From positions 1,550,001 through 1,614,000 of the forward strand of contig JAKFAO010000006.1 of the NCBI GenBank assembly GCA_021527695.1: a stretch of 64,000 nucleotides of DNA, given 5' to 3'. This stretch comes from Naematelia aurantialba (taxonomy: Eukaryota; Basidiomycota; Tremellomycetes; Tremellales; Naemateliaceae). The notes below the pieces were generated by a model, which had not been told where the DNA came from, did no database searches, and saw only the letters and a list, made by a program, of their open reading frames with translations. Below, in pieces: positions 34,020 through 45,090 of the stretch; the first letter of the stretch is position 1; each line of letters begins with the position of its first letter. Made by a program: the position numbers and the translations under genes.

Positions 34020-34480
34020 TTGGGCGGTGGAGGTGGTGGTGAAGTGGTGTAGCTTGGGAGTGGTGTAGCTTTGGGGCGAGTGGTGCTGCAGCGAGTGCGG
34101 TCGTGAAGTGAGTGAGGCTGGAGCAAGTGTCGTCGTGGAGCGAGTGGGCATGTCGTAGAATGACAAAAGTCGCGAGTTGGCAGGTGCGCGGTTAGCTAGC
34201 GTCAGAAGGAGAAGTGTTATTGGAGCCGTGTCTGTGTCGGCACTCGCGGGTGTACATGCATATGCACAGTCTTCTCTACTTTGATCGTGTGCGGGATGTG
34301 TACATCTCTCTGTCGACACAAATAGAGTATGCGGAGCAGCAGCGCTGCAGCTGTAGCGCGATGAAAAATACATCCACTGAGATCTTCTTACAATTGTGGT
34401 TTACCTATCCCGCTGTTCCGTCCCGCTGTTCTGCCTGATGTTCTTCCTATCTCGCCTATTCCCGCGGGACCTGGACACGC
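34020..34480. other. Intergenic, convergent 3' ends
   Basis: The first 110 bases are rich in gtggtg and gagtg units after the aminopeptidase stop. No gene seen. Confidence 0.6.
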
Positions 34481-36658
34481 TCAGCCAAGCGTCGCACCGG
34501 GTCCGGCTCGCAAATGGTCGTTGGTGGTCACGAGCACCGGAGGGGGCACGATCGCAATGGGCACGTCGGCGAGGTGCTCTATGCTGGCGTCGCCGTTCGG
34601 GTTGAAGATGTACGACATGCCGCCCTCGACTTCGCCTGGTTTGCCGCGCATCCGCGGGGCGCTCTGCGAGCGTTGGCATTAGCGTGAGCAGCGAAGAGCA
34701 TACAAGGCCGAGCATAGAACCAAGAGCGCAAAAAGTCAAGAACGTGGTAGCACGAGCATCAGGGGCCCGCGCAGCAGACCCATAGAATCAGAAGCACAAT
34801 CATCAGGGCCAGGAGCCGCAATCACCCAGAGAAGCATCACGCAGAGCACTCGACAGGAGGGGAAGAGGAACATGGCCACGCGATAACGAATTAACGAAAC
34901 CCACCTGCTTCTTGCCGGCGGCATCGGCGATCGCCTTGATCTTCTTATGCAAGTCTGTCATGTCCTCTGGCGGGGCCAAGATCGCATCGATCTCGCTCGC
35001 CACGGTCGAGTAGATCAGCCACGCCAGGACAGTGACGGCGAGCGTCTTGTTTACTGTCGTCGCGATAATGGAGGTCGGTCACACGATCAGCGTTACCTTA
35101 CACAACGTCAAGAGATCAAGAGAAAGCGAGATCAACAGATCAACAGATCCACAGATCCAGGACGCACCTAATGCCACGACGACGACGACGCACAGGATCT
35201 GCACAGATTGAATGCGCTTCTTCCACCTACGCCCAGAATCAGCACTCGCCACTCGTCCGCCTCTCGCGTCTCCTCTCGCCACCGGCGCCCACGCCTCTCG
35301 TTACTCGCCACTCGTATGCATGAGAGGATGATGGAAGGGCTCTGTTCAGGAGCCGACACCCCACGTACATGCTTCGCTGTTTCTCCAGCTCCATACTCTT
35401 CATGGCGCGCTCCAGCAGCACCTTCCTGAGCTCGCTGTTGCCTATACCAGGCTCGGGAATCGTCGGTTTGTTAAAGTGCCCCTACTCGCCACTGCATCAG
35501 CCCGGTTCCCTCACCCCCCTGCCCCAGTCTGATTTCCTACCAGCCCGCTATATATAGAAATGGCCGGGTGGAGACAAAGGTGGGGCATGTACGCAGGTCG
35601 TTTCTTGGGGCTTGGGGATGAAGTGAACACGGGGGCTCCGAGTGCAGGCCTGGGCGAACCAGTGACTCACAACATGCGGCGCATTCCCGCCCTCCCACCA
35701 CAGCTCGTCTCGCACGCTCGCGGCCGGCCTGCTCTTCCCCAGCGGGAAGGGAAACAGCCGCGGCGGGGCATGCCGCGTCGTGAGGAACGCAGAAGGGTGA
35801 GAGCGGGGATTTGCCCACAGGTCCGGCCGGTCCGGGCGCGGCGTGAGCAGCTTCTGGAGCTTGGCCTGGATCTCGTCGTTGGGGTCTTTGGGCGGCCCGC
35901 GCGATGCTGCCAGCGCCGCGTTGTAGCCGTACCATATGATCGAGGTGTACACCACCAGGCAGCTGCGGCGACGTCACCCTGGGATCTAGGAGCGCGTCGT
36001 CTCCCTCAGATTTAGGAGCTCGGCGAAGAGTAGGGGGGAGAACAGGAGCCAAGACAAGCAGCTGAGAACAGGACTCGAGTCCAGGTGCGCAGTTTTGGGC
36101 AAGTGTTGGGCGAGGGAGGGGAGAACACCGTAAAAGTTGGAAATTTGGAAATGCAAGATTAGAGGACGTACACGACGGCGACGATGGTGAGGCGGGAGAA
36201 CAGGACGTAAAACGGCAGCATCTGCCACGGGAGAGCGACAACCGACATGCCTTGTCAAGCACATCAGCACACGACACACGCGCCAGCGAATCCCATCATG
36301 TATCCATCCAATCTGCCAAGCAGCACGTACCTAGAGAGATACAACACATGATCGCAACCGTTTGCGCCACCGGACCGAACTGCAGCCTACACATCTCCCG
36401 TCACCATCGGTCCTCTTCCTTGCACCTCCAGGACGTGTCCGCAGGCCGAGGTGGACGGTGGACCGCGACTCACGCAGGATGTGGCTTGGGCTTGGCCAGC
36501 GCCGCTCTGAGCTTCTTCTTATTCGCTTTGACCTTCTCTTCTTCACCCTCGTACGCCTCGGGCGGATACCCCCTGCTCTTGTACTGCTCGATGCGATCCT
36601 GCGACTTCTTGATTGCCGCTTCCAACTCTTCCACGCTTTCGCCGCCGCTGCTGCTCAT
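34481..36658 (-). CDS. Multi-pass membrane protein of unknown function
   Basis: Exons in order 36658-36474, 36386-36331, 36250-36172, 35962-35671, 35481-35369, 35226-35168, 35053-34905 and 34663-34481 give 371 residues. All seven junction phases agree, which joins what otherwise look like two small genes. The N-terminus (MSSSGGESVEELEAAIKKSQ) is a charged helix. Hydrophobic segments are IMCCISLGMSVVALPW, FYVLFSRLTIVAVVCLVVYT, and SVQILCVVVVVALG continuing into NKTLAVTVLAWLIYS. Between them is a soluble loop with PDRPDLWANPRSHPS and GGNAPHVV. The last 60 residues after GKKQ are soluble and hold MSYIFNPNGD. I do not recognise the family. An endomembrane location is a guess from small size and three or four helices. 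Confidence 0.65.
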
Positions 36659-36938
36659 TTTCTGTCCAACTCTCCGCGCAGATAAACTGACTATGGAGTA
36701 AGAATAAATGCACTAGCAGTAAACTCGTTACGGTCCAGAAATTGTTATTGCTCAGGCTGTTTGAGCCGATGAAAGGAGACCGCCAGGCGTCGACAGAAAG
36801 GATATCAGATATGGCCACGCAACGTCAGGAGGCGATCAGTTGTGTTACACGGTGCACGGATCTCCAAGATATGCCGGTGCAGTACATGCGATCGTCTCGA
36901 CTCCGACTCGTGCAGACCAGAGCTAGTGGCACCCCTTG

Positions 36939-38522
36939 CTACCGTCTCAGCGGACTCATTCCTGTTCCTGCCCATCCCGGTGCAGCGCCATACCCTCCTC
37001 CTCCACCTTGATCGTCTCCATACGCGCCTGGCCCATTCCCATTCAAATCAGGCGCCACCATACCGTCCGCATCCTCCGCTTCATCCTCGTCCACTCCCGT
37101 CTCCTTCTGTACAGCCAGGATCACCTTGCCCAGACTCTCGGCCAGAATATCGAGACCCTGTTCCACCACGGATCGCACAGGGACTGACCCTACCGACTCG
37201 GCTGTAAAGTAGTATGTTGATGGGACGGCATCGTAATCAAATGGCTGGCTAGGATCAGGGGGAGCCTCGAACGCCGCATTGGTCGATAAAGGCCATTCCT
37301 TTGCCGCTACGCTGATGAGCCGGATTCGCATTCTAAATCAGACGTGGCACTTACCATCCTCTTCGTACCAGTAAGTTGTATGCCGTAATTTGTTGTACGG
37401 ATCATACTCGTACGCCACGGCAGAAAGCGGACTCCACTTGGCGTGGTATTTTGCAATGCCCTGATACCAGTGAGATACCGCCAAGAGCAAGGACACGACA
37501 CTAAAGCTCACCTTGTACGCCTTACATAGCAACTCGATCTCCTGACCTCTCGACATCTTGGCTAGCAAAATCGGTGGCATGCCCGGGTTGCCTTTGCCGA
37601 CTGGCTGGCCTAATGATGGATCGCGGTTACTGATGATATCTTGATCGTCTGGTGATACCGCCGGTGGCGGCCCGTAAGGATTTTGCGGTGCAGGCTGAGC
37701 CAAGTCAGTAGGCAAGTCAGTAGGCTCTTGACCGGATGCGAAGCAGAACTCACTCCTCCTGGACTTGGGATGACCTCGAGCATATCGCTCGTAACGCTCA
37801 TGAATTGGCCGGAGATACCGTTGAAATTTGACACCTTGAGTTTCAAGGTGATCATGCAGTAGTAACACCCCTCGTCACAGTCGCAATCCTAGACGGCATC
37901 GTGTGAGCGAGCGGCTACAACTACTGGTGGCTATGTTATGGACTCACCCGCGTATACCGTAGTCCTCTCGCGACGTTTGTGCTGATCAACGGGACCATGC
38001 CTAACCGGTGTGCCAGCATCTCGTCTGGTATGGGTGTGGTGTTCTGCAGGAACAGAACCTGGTCGATGCCTGTACGGTGCTTGTCAGAGAAGTCCACAGT
38101 GTGTATGATCAAGATGCGCTACGCGGCTGTCCATAGCTTTCTACCATCACGGGTATTGTGTCAACGAGTAGGAAGAATGGAGAGACGGAGAGATGAAGAG
38201 ACAAGAGATGTAGAGATGGAGAGATGGAGAGACGGAGAGAGGAAGAGACGGAGAGACGGAGAGACGGAGAGACGGAGCGACGTAATCCGACAGACAGGAT
38301 CCACTCACAAACAGTCGGTACTTCAGCCATCATGACCCTCCTCAAGCTATTCGCCAGGCCCATCTCCACGCCGCTCAGGTGGAACGACGCCTCGGTATCC
38401 GTCAAGTTCCTCAACATCAGTCGCGGCTGGTTCGTCGGTCCCACAGGCACAGTCACGGTGTTCGAGGTCGTCGCATCCCCATTTGGGCGTGATTCGCCAT
38501 TCAGATGAGCGTAGCCGTTCAT
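36939..38522 (-). CDS. RPB3: RNA polymerase II subunit RPB3
   Basis: Exons in order 38522-38309, 38069-37948, 37888-37754, 37694-37512, 37460-37355 and 37306-36939 give 375 residues. RPB3 pairs with RPB11 as the alpha-like scaffold of Pol II in the nucleus. The alpha motif is seen in ASFHLSGVEMGLANSLRRVMMAEVPTV, here LANSLRRVMMAEVP; then DEMLAHRLGMVPLIS. The zinc loop DCDCDEGCYYC (113-123, C-x-C-x3-C-x2-C) follows a splice junction. GIAKYHAKWSPLSAVAYEYD and PFDYDAVPSTYYF are further conserved blocks. The C-terminus is Gly/Pro-rich. The ATG at 38522 was preferred because the upstream extension is not RPB3-like. Intron 1 (239 nt) holds a repeat. Confidence 0.94.
38165..38282. repeat. GGAGAGACGGAGAGAC-type repeat in RPB3 intron 1
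   Basis: Degenerate 8-base units (gagacgga, gagatgga) over about 118 bases within the intron 38308-38070; CT-rich on the transcribed strand. Confidence 0.85.
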
Positions 38523-38926
38523 CGTCAGTCGTCGACGAGACTCGTCAATGTCCTCGACAGAAACGGCGAAAGCGACACCGGTCAGCAAAAACACGGTCGG
38601 GTCGTGCCTGATAACTAGGAGCCCAAGTAAACCAATATTCAAATATCAGGCTCAGCTTCTCGCGGCCTCTCAATACGCTGTCATGCTGACAGTCATGTAT
38701 GTGCATGGCATGGACCAGGCGGTACGAGTTGCTCCCGTCAAGCATTCATACGTCCCCGTCCAGCTGCTGTCCAGAAAGGAACACAGTCCGAATGGACTTG
38801 GCCGCTAAAGCAACGCTTGTCCTCAGTCGTCGATAATGTGGCATCCCGGAAGAACCACCATCATCGCCAAGTATGGTAATAGGTGTATAACTATCCAACC
38901 TGCTCCCAGCCACGGGTAAAGCCTCA
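38523..38926. other. Intergenic between CLASP and RPB3 (both minus)
   Basis: 404 bases carrying the RPB3 promoter and the CLASP 3' end. No gene or strong repeat seen. Confidence 0.55.
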
Positions 38927-41900
38927 TCATCCGCTATATATCTCCTTCCTTGGCGTGTTCGCGTCTCTCACACCCAACACCTCTCTTTCCACGCCCTTCG
39001 ACGGCGTCCCAGCCTTCCCCGTCATCTTCCCTGGCGTCCCAGTCTTCCCCGCCATCTTCCCTGGCGTCCCGGATTTGCCGGCCATCTTTGGTGTCCCGCT
39101 CAGGACCTTCGGCCTCGAAGCAGCCGAAAACTCCATGAGGTCGCCTTCTCGATCCTGCTGATCGCCTCGCAGCACCTTGCGCCTCGGCTCGTCGGTCAGA
39201 CGCGACTTGAACGTGACGCCTTGTAGCGCGTCCTCGTCCGACTCCGAGTCGAGATAGTCGCTAGTTGGAGCCTGAGTCGTTGCCTCACTGGCAAAGCGCG
39301 TGGCTGTCGACGAGAAGTCATGTCGACGCGGTGATGAGTTGTTGTTATTGCTCGGCCCTGAATTGCCCACTACAGTCATGAGGGCTATCGAAGGTGATGG
39401 CTGACGGGGCGACGATTTCGCAGCGTTTGAAGCGGGGTGCAATTGCATTGGAGACGTGACTTGGTCTGAAGAGCTGGACGGCGCGATAGGGCTGGATGGA
39501 AGCGGGACCCGCGAAGGAGACAATTTTGCCGTTTCCCCGGGACTCGGTGGAAGCGGAATAGCCTCGGGGCGGACCTTCGCTGTTACCCCCTTGACTTTGG
39601 CCACTACCTCCTTCCGGCCACGGTCCGTGCTGGCGACCGAGGTAGTCGATGCACCGAGTGACTTGGCCGTGGGGACTTCCTTGGAGCCTTGTGCAGCCTT
39701 ACTGACTGGCCGGAAGGAGGGCAGAGGCGGCTTGCGTTTCACCTTCTCCGTCTTGACAGGAGGTAGCGCGACTTGAGCTTTCACTTGGATAGGCCGGGCT
39801 GGAGGTTTCAAAGTCGGTCCAGCTGGCTTGACTGTGGCCTTTGCAGGTACAGGTTTTGGCACAGGGGCTTTTGTCATCGGTTTCGTTGGGGGGGCAGTTG
39901 GGGCTGCGGGGGCTTGAACTGTGTGATTCGTCACTGTCGTCGACATCTTGTCAACGGCCGTGCCGGTGGCCTCCGCCTTGGCCGCAGCTGTGACTTCGTT
40001 CTTCCTCGCTTCACTCGACGTGCTCTTGGCGCCTGCTGTCGCCGTGGAAGCTGAGGTAGGCTTGAAGGGCTTTCGCCCTTCCGAGCTAACCACTCGACCA
40101 GCTTTAGGTACTGGCGGTTTGCGGGTGGGCGGAGGCAGGTCAACCTTCGGAGGTGCTGCTGCAGGCTTCGTAGATGTCGACGTCTTGAGCGATATAGCTG
40201 GTGTTCTATTGGGGCGCTGTACGGGAGGCTTTGGCTGTACTACACCTTCGCTGCTGTGTTGGGCGGCACCAACCGGGCGGCTGGCAGCGCTGGCTGTCTT
40301 GAACGAAATGGGACTGGATACGGGTTCCACAGTACGGTTGGTGACCGGTTCGTCCTTGTGAGGTCCTTCATGATACCGTTCCGAAGGTTCCGAAGAGGGT
40401 CCAGCCGCCGAATCTTCCAATGGTTCAATCTGTGCAGCGACACTGACGATCTTGTGATCCTCGATCGTGACCGGCGCTGTGACCACATAATCTGGCAGGG
40501 TAGACCCCACCGCGGTACGAGGCGACGAGATAGTAGGAAAGGGAAACTCGGTAGGAGATTCCGAATTGATCGCAGGCAGGGGCACCTCCGCGTTGACATT
40601 TTCTGCAGTCTGGACACTTGCCGCTGGTGTCGAGTCTGCTTCAGGGTCTTCTTCCTGTGGAAGAGGAACCTCCATTGCTAGGCGTAGTTCCGCCTCGGCC
40701 GCCGCCAAAAAGCTGTCTTCAGTTCCGATCATTTCCATCTCCCTCCCTGCCCTTACATCAGACTGGGATCTCATGAGGACTGGCAGCAATGGTGAGCCGA
40801 ATACAGCCGTCTTCTGTTCGGGTTCAGGAGAGGTATTTGGCTCGTTGACCGCTGGTGAATCGGAGACGACGGATGCCTGGGGCTGAGGATCTAGCCGAGT
40901 GCCGTCCTGCACATGTTGGCTGAGGAGCGATTCGCGAGCCGCCGGTGTCTTCACCAGACTCGGGACAGGAGCGGTGACGACCCGACGCTCCGCTTTGCCT
41001 AGACCTCGTTTCGGCCACCCAACTCCACGATCGGGACGAGATGCACCTCGGAGCACGCCATTTGGCCCCGGAGTAGCATACAGCATCTCGGGATCAACAT
41101 CGCCTTGCCAACCTGGCTCGGCATCATCAATTGGTGCTGGACGCAATATTCGAGCTGGAGGCGCCATCCGTCGACTGGGAAAGCCCCCCACGGCGCCGGA
41201 CGCTTCCAATGGAAGCAGTGCACTGGTCGACTGGGATTGCGGTAGGATGGGACGAGATGGCTTGCTGAGTGGATTGAGCGGTCTCAGTGACGGGTCGGCG
41301 ACTTGCAGTGCGCTTTCTTGAACAGACCCAGATGGTAGAATATTGTGGGAAACAGAACGGCCATGACGTCCCAATGCGAACGCTTCTGCTGGAAGGGAGG
41401 CGGCCGACATGGATTTGATCAGGGTTGGTTGCGGTCGCGATGCGATGGGCGGTGACGTCGGCGCAGAATGTAGAGCACGCGTCTCTGTTGTTTTGGCGGG
41501 CGAGAGGGCCGTTCTTGAGGGACCTGCTTCTGGTTGAGCCACCGGAACATGAGGCGCCACACGGGCGGGCTTGGTGACCAGCGCATGGACACGTTGATGT
41601 TGGGGTTTTTGGGCGGGCTGTACGACACTGGAGGGTGCGGAAGTCGGTGGGGGCATCGGTCGATGAGGCGCAGGAGCCACTGGCGGTGCCATCGTCCGAA
41701 CTGGGCCCTTGGCCTTACCGGGATTTTTGGCGTCGCGGATGTCCAAGTACCGCTTGATCGTGGGGGTGAGAGGCGCCGAAAAGCTATTTGGTCAGTAGCG
41801 AATTCTCTGCTACGTGTCAGAAGACTTACTCTTCAACGCGTTCTGGCCAGACCTCGTTGTACCTCGCCCACACCCGCTTACTTATCTGTCGGACCTCTGG

Positions 41901-42629
41901 ATCCTTATCCGTCGCCATCTTTCTCAGCGCGTCCTCTAACCTCTCCACCCCCTTGATCCCAAGCACTCCTCTCTCCCACTCCTTGATCGCCCTTTCGAAT
42001 CCTACAGCGCAGCCCCGCCGACATGTAGCAGCTTCGTCGTTCAGGCCCCTTCTGAGCTCCACTAAGATGGAAGGCAGGTGGCAGTGCGTGATGATCGTCT
42101 GCAGGCACTTCTCTGCCCGCTTGAGATACACTTTGTTCGGGCGGCCGAGCAGCCGCACCAATGGATCGAAGTAGAGCGTTACCAGCGGAGCGAACGCTTG
42201 CCCTAGGCGAGGCGCGAGGGTCTGAAGGAGTTCTGTCGTGACTCCCGACAACCGTCCTCGATCCGAGAGCATCTGGTTCACCGTGAAATCAGCTTAGTGG
42301 CCCACGGGTGATCAATGGTGTTTAGCCACTCACGCAAGCAGCGACTTTCAATCCGACTCCTGTTCTGCCTACTCCTTCGACAAATAAAGGCATGTGCTTG
42401 TATCCCCCTCCTCGGGTGACACCAGCAAACCGTATCACTGCCTTTTCGAGCTTCTCCCAGGTCTCCTCTTTCTCACCGAGCTCCAAGACGGCGGCAAAGG
42501 CATCGAGCTCGACTTGCAAATGTTGCGGGGTCGGACACTAAATCTAGTCAGCCAATATCAACCACCAGAGCGTGAGTCCATCATGACTTCACATACCGGT
42601 ATCTTGGCATCGGGATCGACTGGAGGCAT
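38927..42629 (-). CDS. CLASP/Stu1-like microtubule-associated protein
   Basis: Exons in order 42629-42597, 42537-42334, 42272-41830 and 41783-38927 give 1178 residues. CLASPs bind microtubule plus ends and promote rescue at the spindle and cortex. The N-terminal ~230 residues form the CLASP N-terminal/TOG array: LQVELDAFAAVLELGEKEETW, SDRGRLSG, LLQTLAPRLGQAFAPL, GRPNKVYLKRAEKCLQ and DKDPEVRQISKRVWARYN. The remainder is a long basic Ser/Pro/Lys/Ala-rich disordered region, as expected for microtubule binding, with a near-terminal repeat GTPGKMAGK/GTPGKMTGK. The first exon codes only 11 residues. Only one clear TOG-type unit is visible; further C-terminal TOGs of animal CLASPs are absent. It is divergent from DBR1 across 246 bases. 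Confidence 0.82.
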
Positions 42630-42767
42630 CCTGCCTGCCAACGGATGCCTACACTTGCTTCCAAAGAGCACTGGAATCGAGATGTACGAGTAGCACGGTT
42701 GAGTCGAAGATGCAAAAGAAGACATTCGCGGTGTCAACAAACACGGAAAGGGACGGAAGCAATTTGC

Positions 42768-42773
42768 CACGTG
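42768..42773. promoter_or_regulatory. CACGTG E-box between CLASP and DBR1
   Basis: Single perfect CACGTG in the 246-base divergent region. Same core as the ALG1/RPC82 promoter site; function inferred only. Confidence 0.3.
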
Positions 42774-42875
42774 GGTGCTACGGGCCTCCATCCTGTGAAT
42801 AGAAATCTCGACCTTTATACTGTCCACGAACATCGACCTGAGTGTCAACTGCGAGCTGCGAGATAGGCAGCGGAG

Positions 42876-44880
42876 ATGAAGGTAAGATCAGCCGTCTTGG
42901 TATCCATAGTACTTCCACAACCAACGTCGCATAGACGTTGCAGCTTTGACGCATCTTCAATGTAATCTGCTGATGTCAAGCAGGTTGCTGTACAAGGATG
43001 CTGCCATGGCTCGCTCTCGGCAATATACGACACGATAGCTCAATACACCGCTTCTACCTCCCACAAGATCGATCTTTTATTACTGTGCGGTGACTTTCAA
43101 GCACTGCGGTCCACACATGACTTTCCGTCGCTCGCTGTGCCAGACAAATTCAAGGCTCTCGGCACTTTTCGACACTACTACTCTGGACAAAAGGCGGCGC
43201 CGGTGCTCACGCTGGTCATTGGTGGTAATCACGAAGCGAGTAATTACATGTGGGAGCTGTATCATGGCGGCTGGCTTGCGCCAAATATCTACTACCTTGG
43301 CGCGGCGGGTAGCGTCATGGTGAACGGCGTGCGGGTTGTCGGTGCCAGTGGGATCTACAAGGGAAATGATTACATGAAAGGTCAGCAAATTGCCTGTAAA
43401 AATTACCTCGCTAATGACCTTGTTCAGGACACTTTGAAAAGGTGCCGTACGACAGGTCAAGCTTGCGATCCATATATCACATCCGCCAGTACGACGTGGC
43501 CAAGCTCATGCAGGTTGGTCTTGCCAAGCTCCTCGATTCCCTTGATGTTCTGACACTTCTCAGCTACCGCGGCGTGCCCATACGATATTCCTCTCGCACG
43601 ACTGGCCTATAACAATACCCAATCACGGTGACACCAAGTCTCTCCTTCGCCGCAAACCCTTCTTCCGCGAAGAAGTATCTACCAATACGCTTGGTTCCCC
43701 GCCCTTACTCGGGCTACTGAAGCATGTACAGCCGGAACATTGGTTTGCAGCTCATCTGCACGTCAAGTTCGCTGCCTTGTACGAACATGGAGACGGCAAG
43801 GCCGACGGCTTGAAAGTTGAACACGATATCCCTCACGTGGCCGGGACCAACGGCGCCACGGAGCCCACGACAGCAGCCAACGGCAGTGGCAATCCTGACG
43901 AGATTTCGATATCAGACGAGGAACTCGAAGCTGGGCCGAGCGCGCCGCGCGTGAACAATCCGGATGAGATCATGATTGAGGATGACGATGATGACGATGA
44001 GGACGGTATGGAGGATGACTTTGAAGAAGTTCCAGTGCCTTTGGAGATGACAGCGAACGCAGACGAAATTGCGGTCGGCGACGACGACTTTGACGAACCA
44101 CCCTCAAAGTCTGCGAATGCCTCTGCCGGCCCATCACGGCAGCCAACGCCGCCACTAGAGGGAGATGGAACTCAGATCTCTGCAGACGAAGCACGTGTAG
44201 CATTGGAAGACGAAGATGAGAGCGCCGATTTGCTCGAGGCTCTGCGAGCGGAGGACGGCGATGAAGCGGGAAAGGGCATCTTAGGACCCGAGGTGGGAGT
44301 CGTCGATACCGGTGGACACGGCGGTAGAGTCACGCGATTCCTCGCCTTGGACAAGTGCGGACCGGGAAAAGACTTTATTCAGTTCCTCGACATCCCCGCT
44401 CCCAGTCCCTCGGCACCTAATCAACCTCCACGCTTGACATACGACCGACATTGGCTGGCAATAACGCGCGCGTTTCACCCGTTCCTTTCCCTCGAACAGA
44501 GGCCTTCTCGACTTCCATCGCCAGACGAGCTAGATGTCCTCGTGGAACACGAGGTGAAACGAATACAGCAGGATGGTCTCCTAGTGCCAACCACGAACGA
44601 TGACGGGACGATCAATTTGGGGTGGGAATTTGGGGACATCGAAGTCGCAAGAGTCCAGACTTTCTCGCCGACTGCACCGGCGGAAGGCCAACCTGGAGGA
44701 TCATCCTGTACGTGTGCTGTCCACCGACGCCCAAGGACATCCGTGACTCGTGCTGACTGGCGTGCAGCTGCTTGGTATACCAATCCTCAGACCGAGGCGT
44801 TCTGCGGTATGCTTGGGATCGAGAATCGGATAAATCCAGCACCGCGGCCACCGAAGGTGACGAAGAAGCCCGATGCATAA
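42876..44880 (+). CDS. DBR1: RNA lariat debranching enzyme
   Basis: Exons 42876-42881, 42984-43380, 43428-43513, 43564-44707 and 44768-44880 give 581 residues. DBR1 hydrolyses the 2'-5' bond of excised intron lariats in the nucleus. Metallophosphoesterase motifs appear in order: GCCHGSL (7-13), [21 protein letters not shown] and [29 protein letters not shown] and GHFEKVPYD are DBR1-specific. An acidic insertion (residues about 245-350, Asp/Glu-rich) lies between the phosphoesterase and the C-terminal DBR1 domain ([29 protein letters not shown]). The first coding exon is only ATGAAG; the next exon starts VAVQGCC, matching known DBR1 N-termini (MK plus VAV), so the six-base exon is well supported. 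Confidence 0.93.
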
Positions 44881-45090
44881 TGACATGCATTTGAGCGCTT
44901 CAGCATCTAAAACATGTGCCCTTGACACTGATGGCACAGCTACTAATCAGGCCCTGGCCGGTCCTTTGTGTGCTTATCCCCTTGAATTGATGCGTCCAGC
45001 CGCGACAAAGGAGGTCCTGACATCGCTAGTAAGAGCTCATGCAGTTTTATGGGGGCTGTTGGTGTTACGAGCATTGGCAGGTCGAACGCA

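Noticed and set aside
34481..36658. Two separate small membrane-protein genes
   Set aside because: The donor after GGNAPHVV and the acceptor before GHFNKPTIPEPG join in phase with a normal intron, giving one continuous gene.
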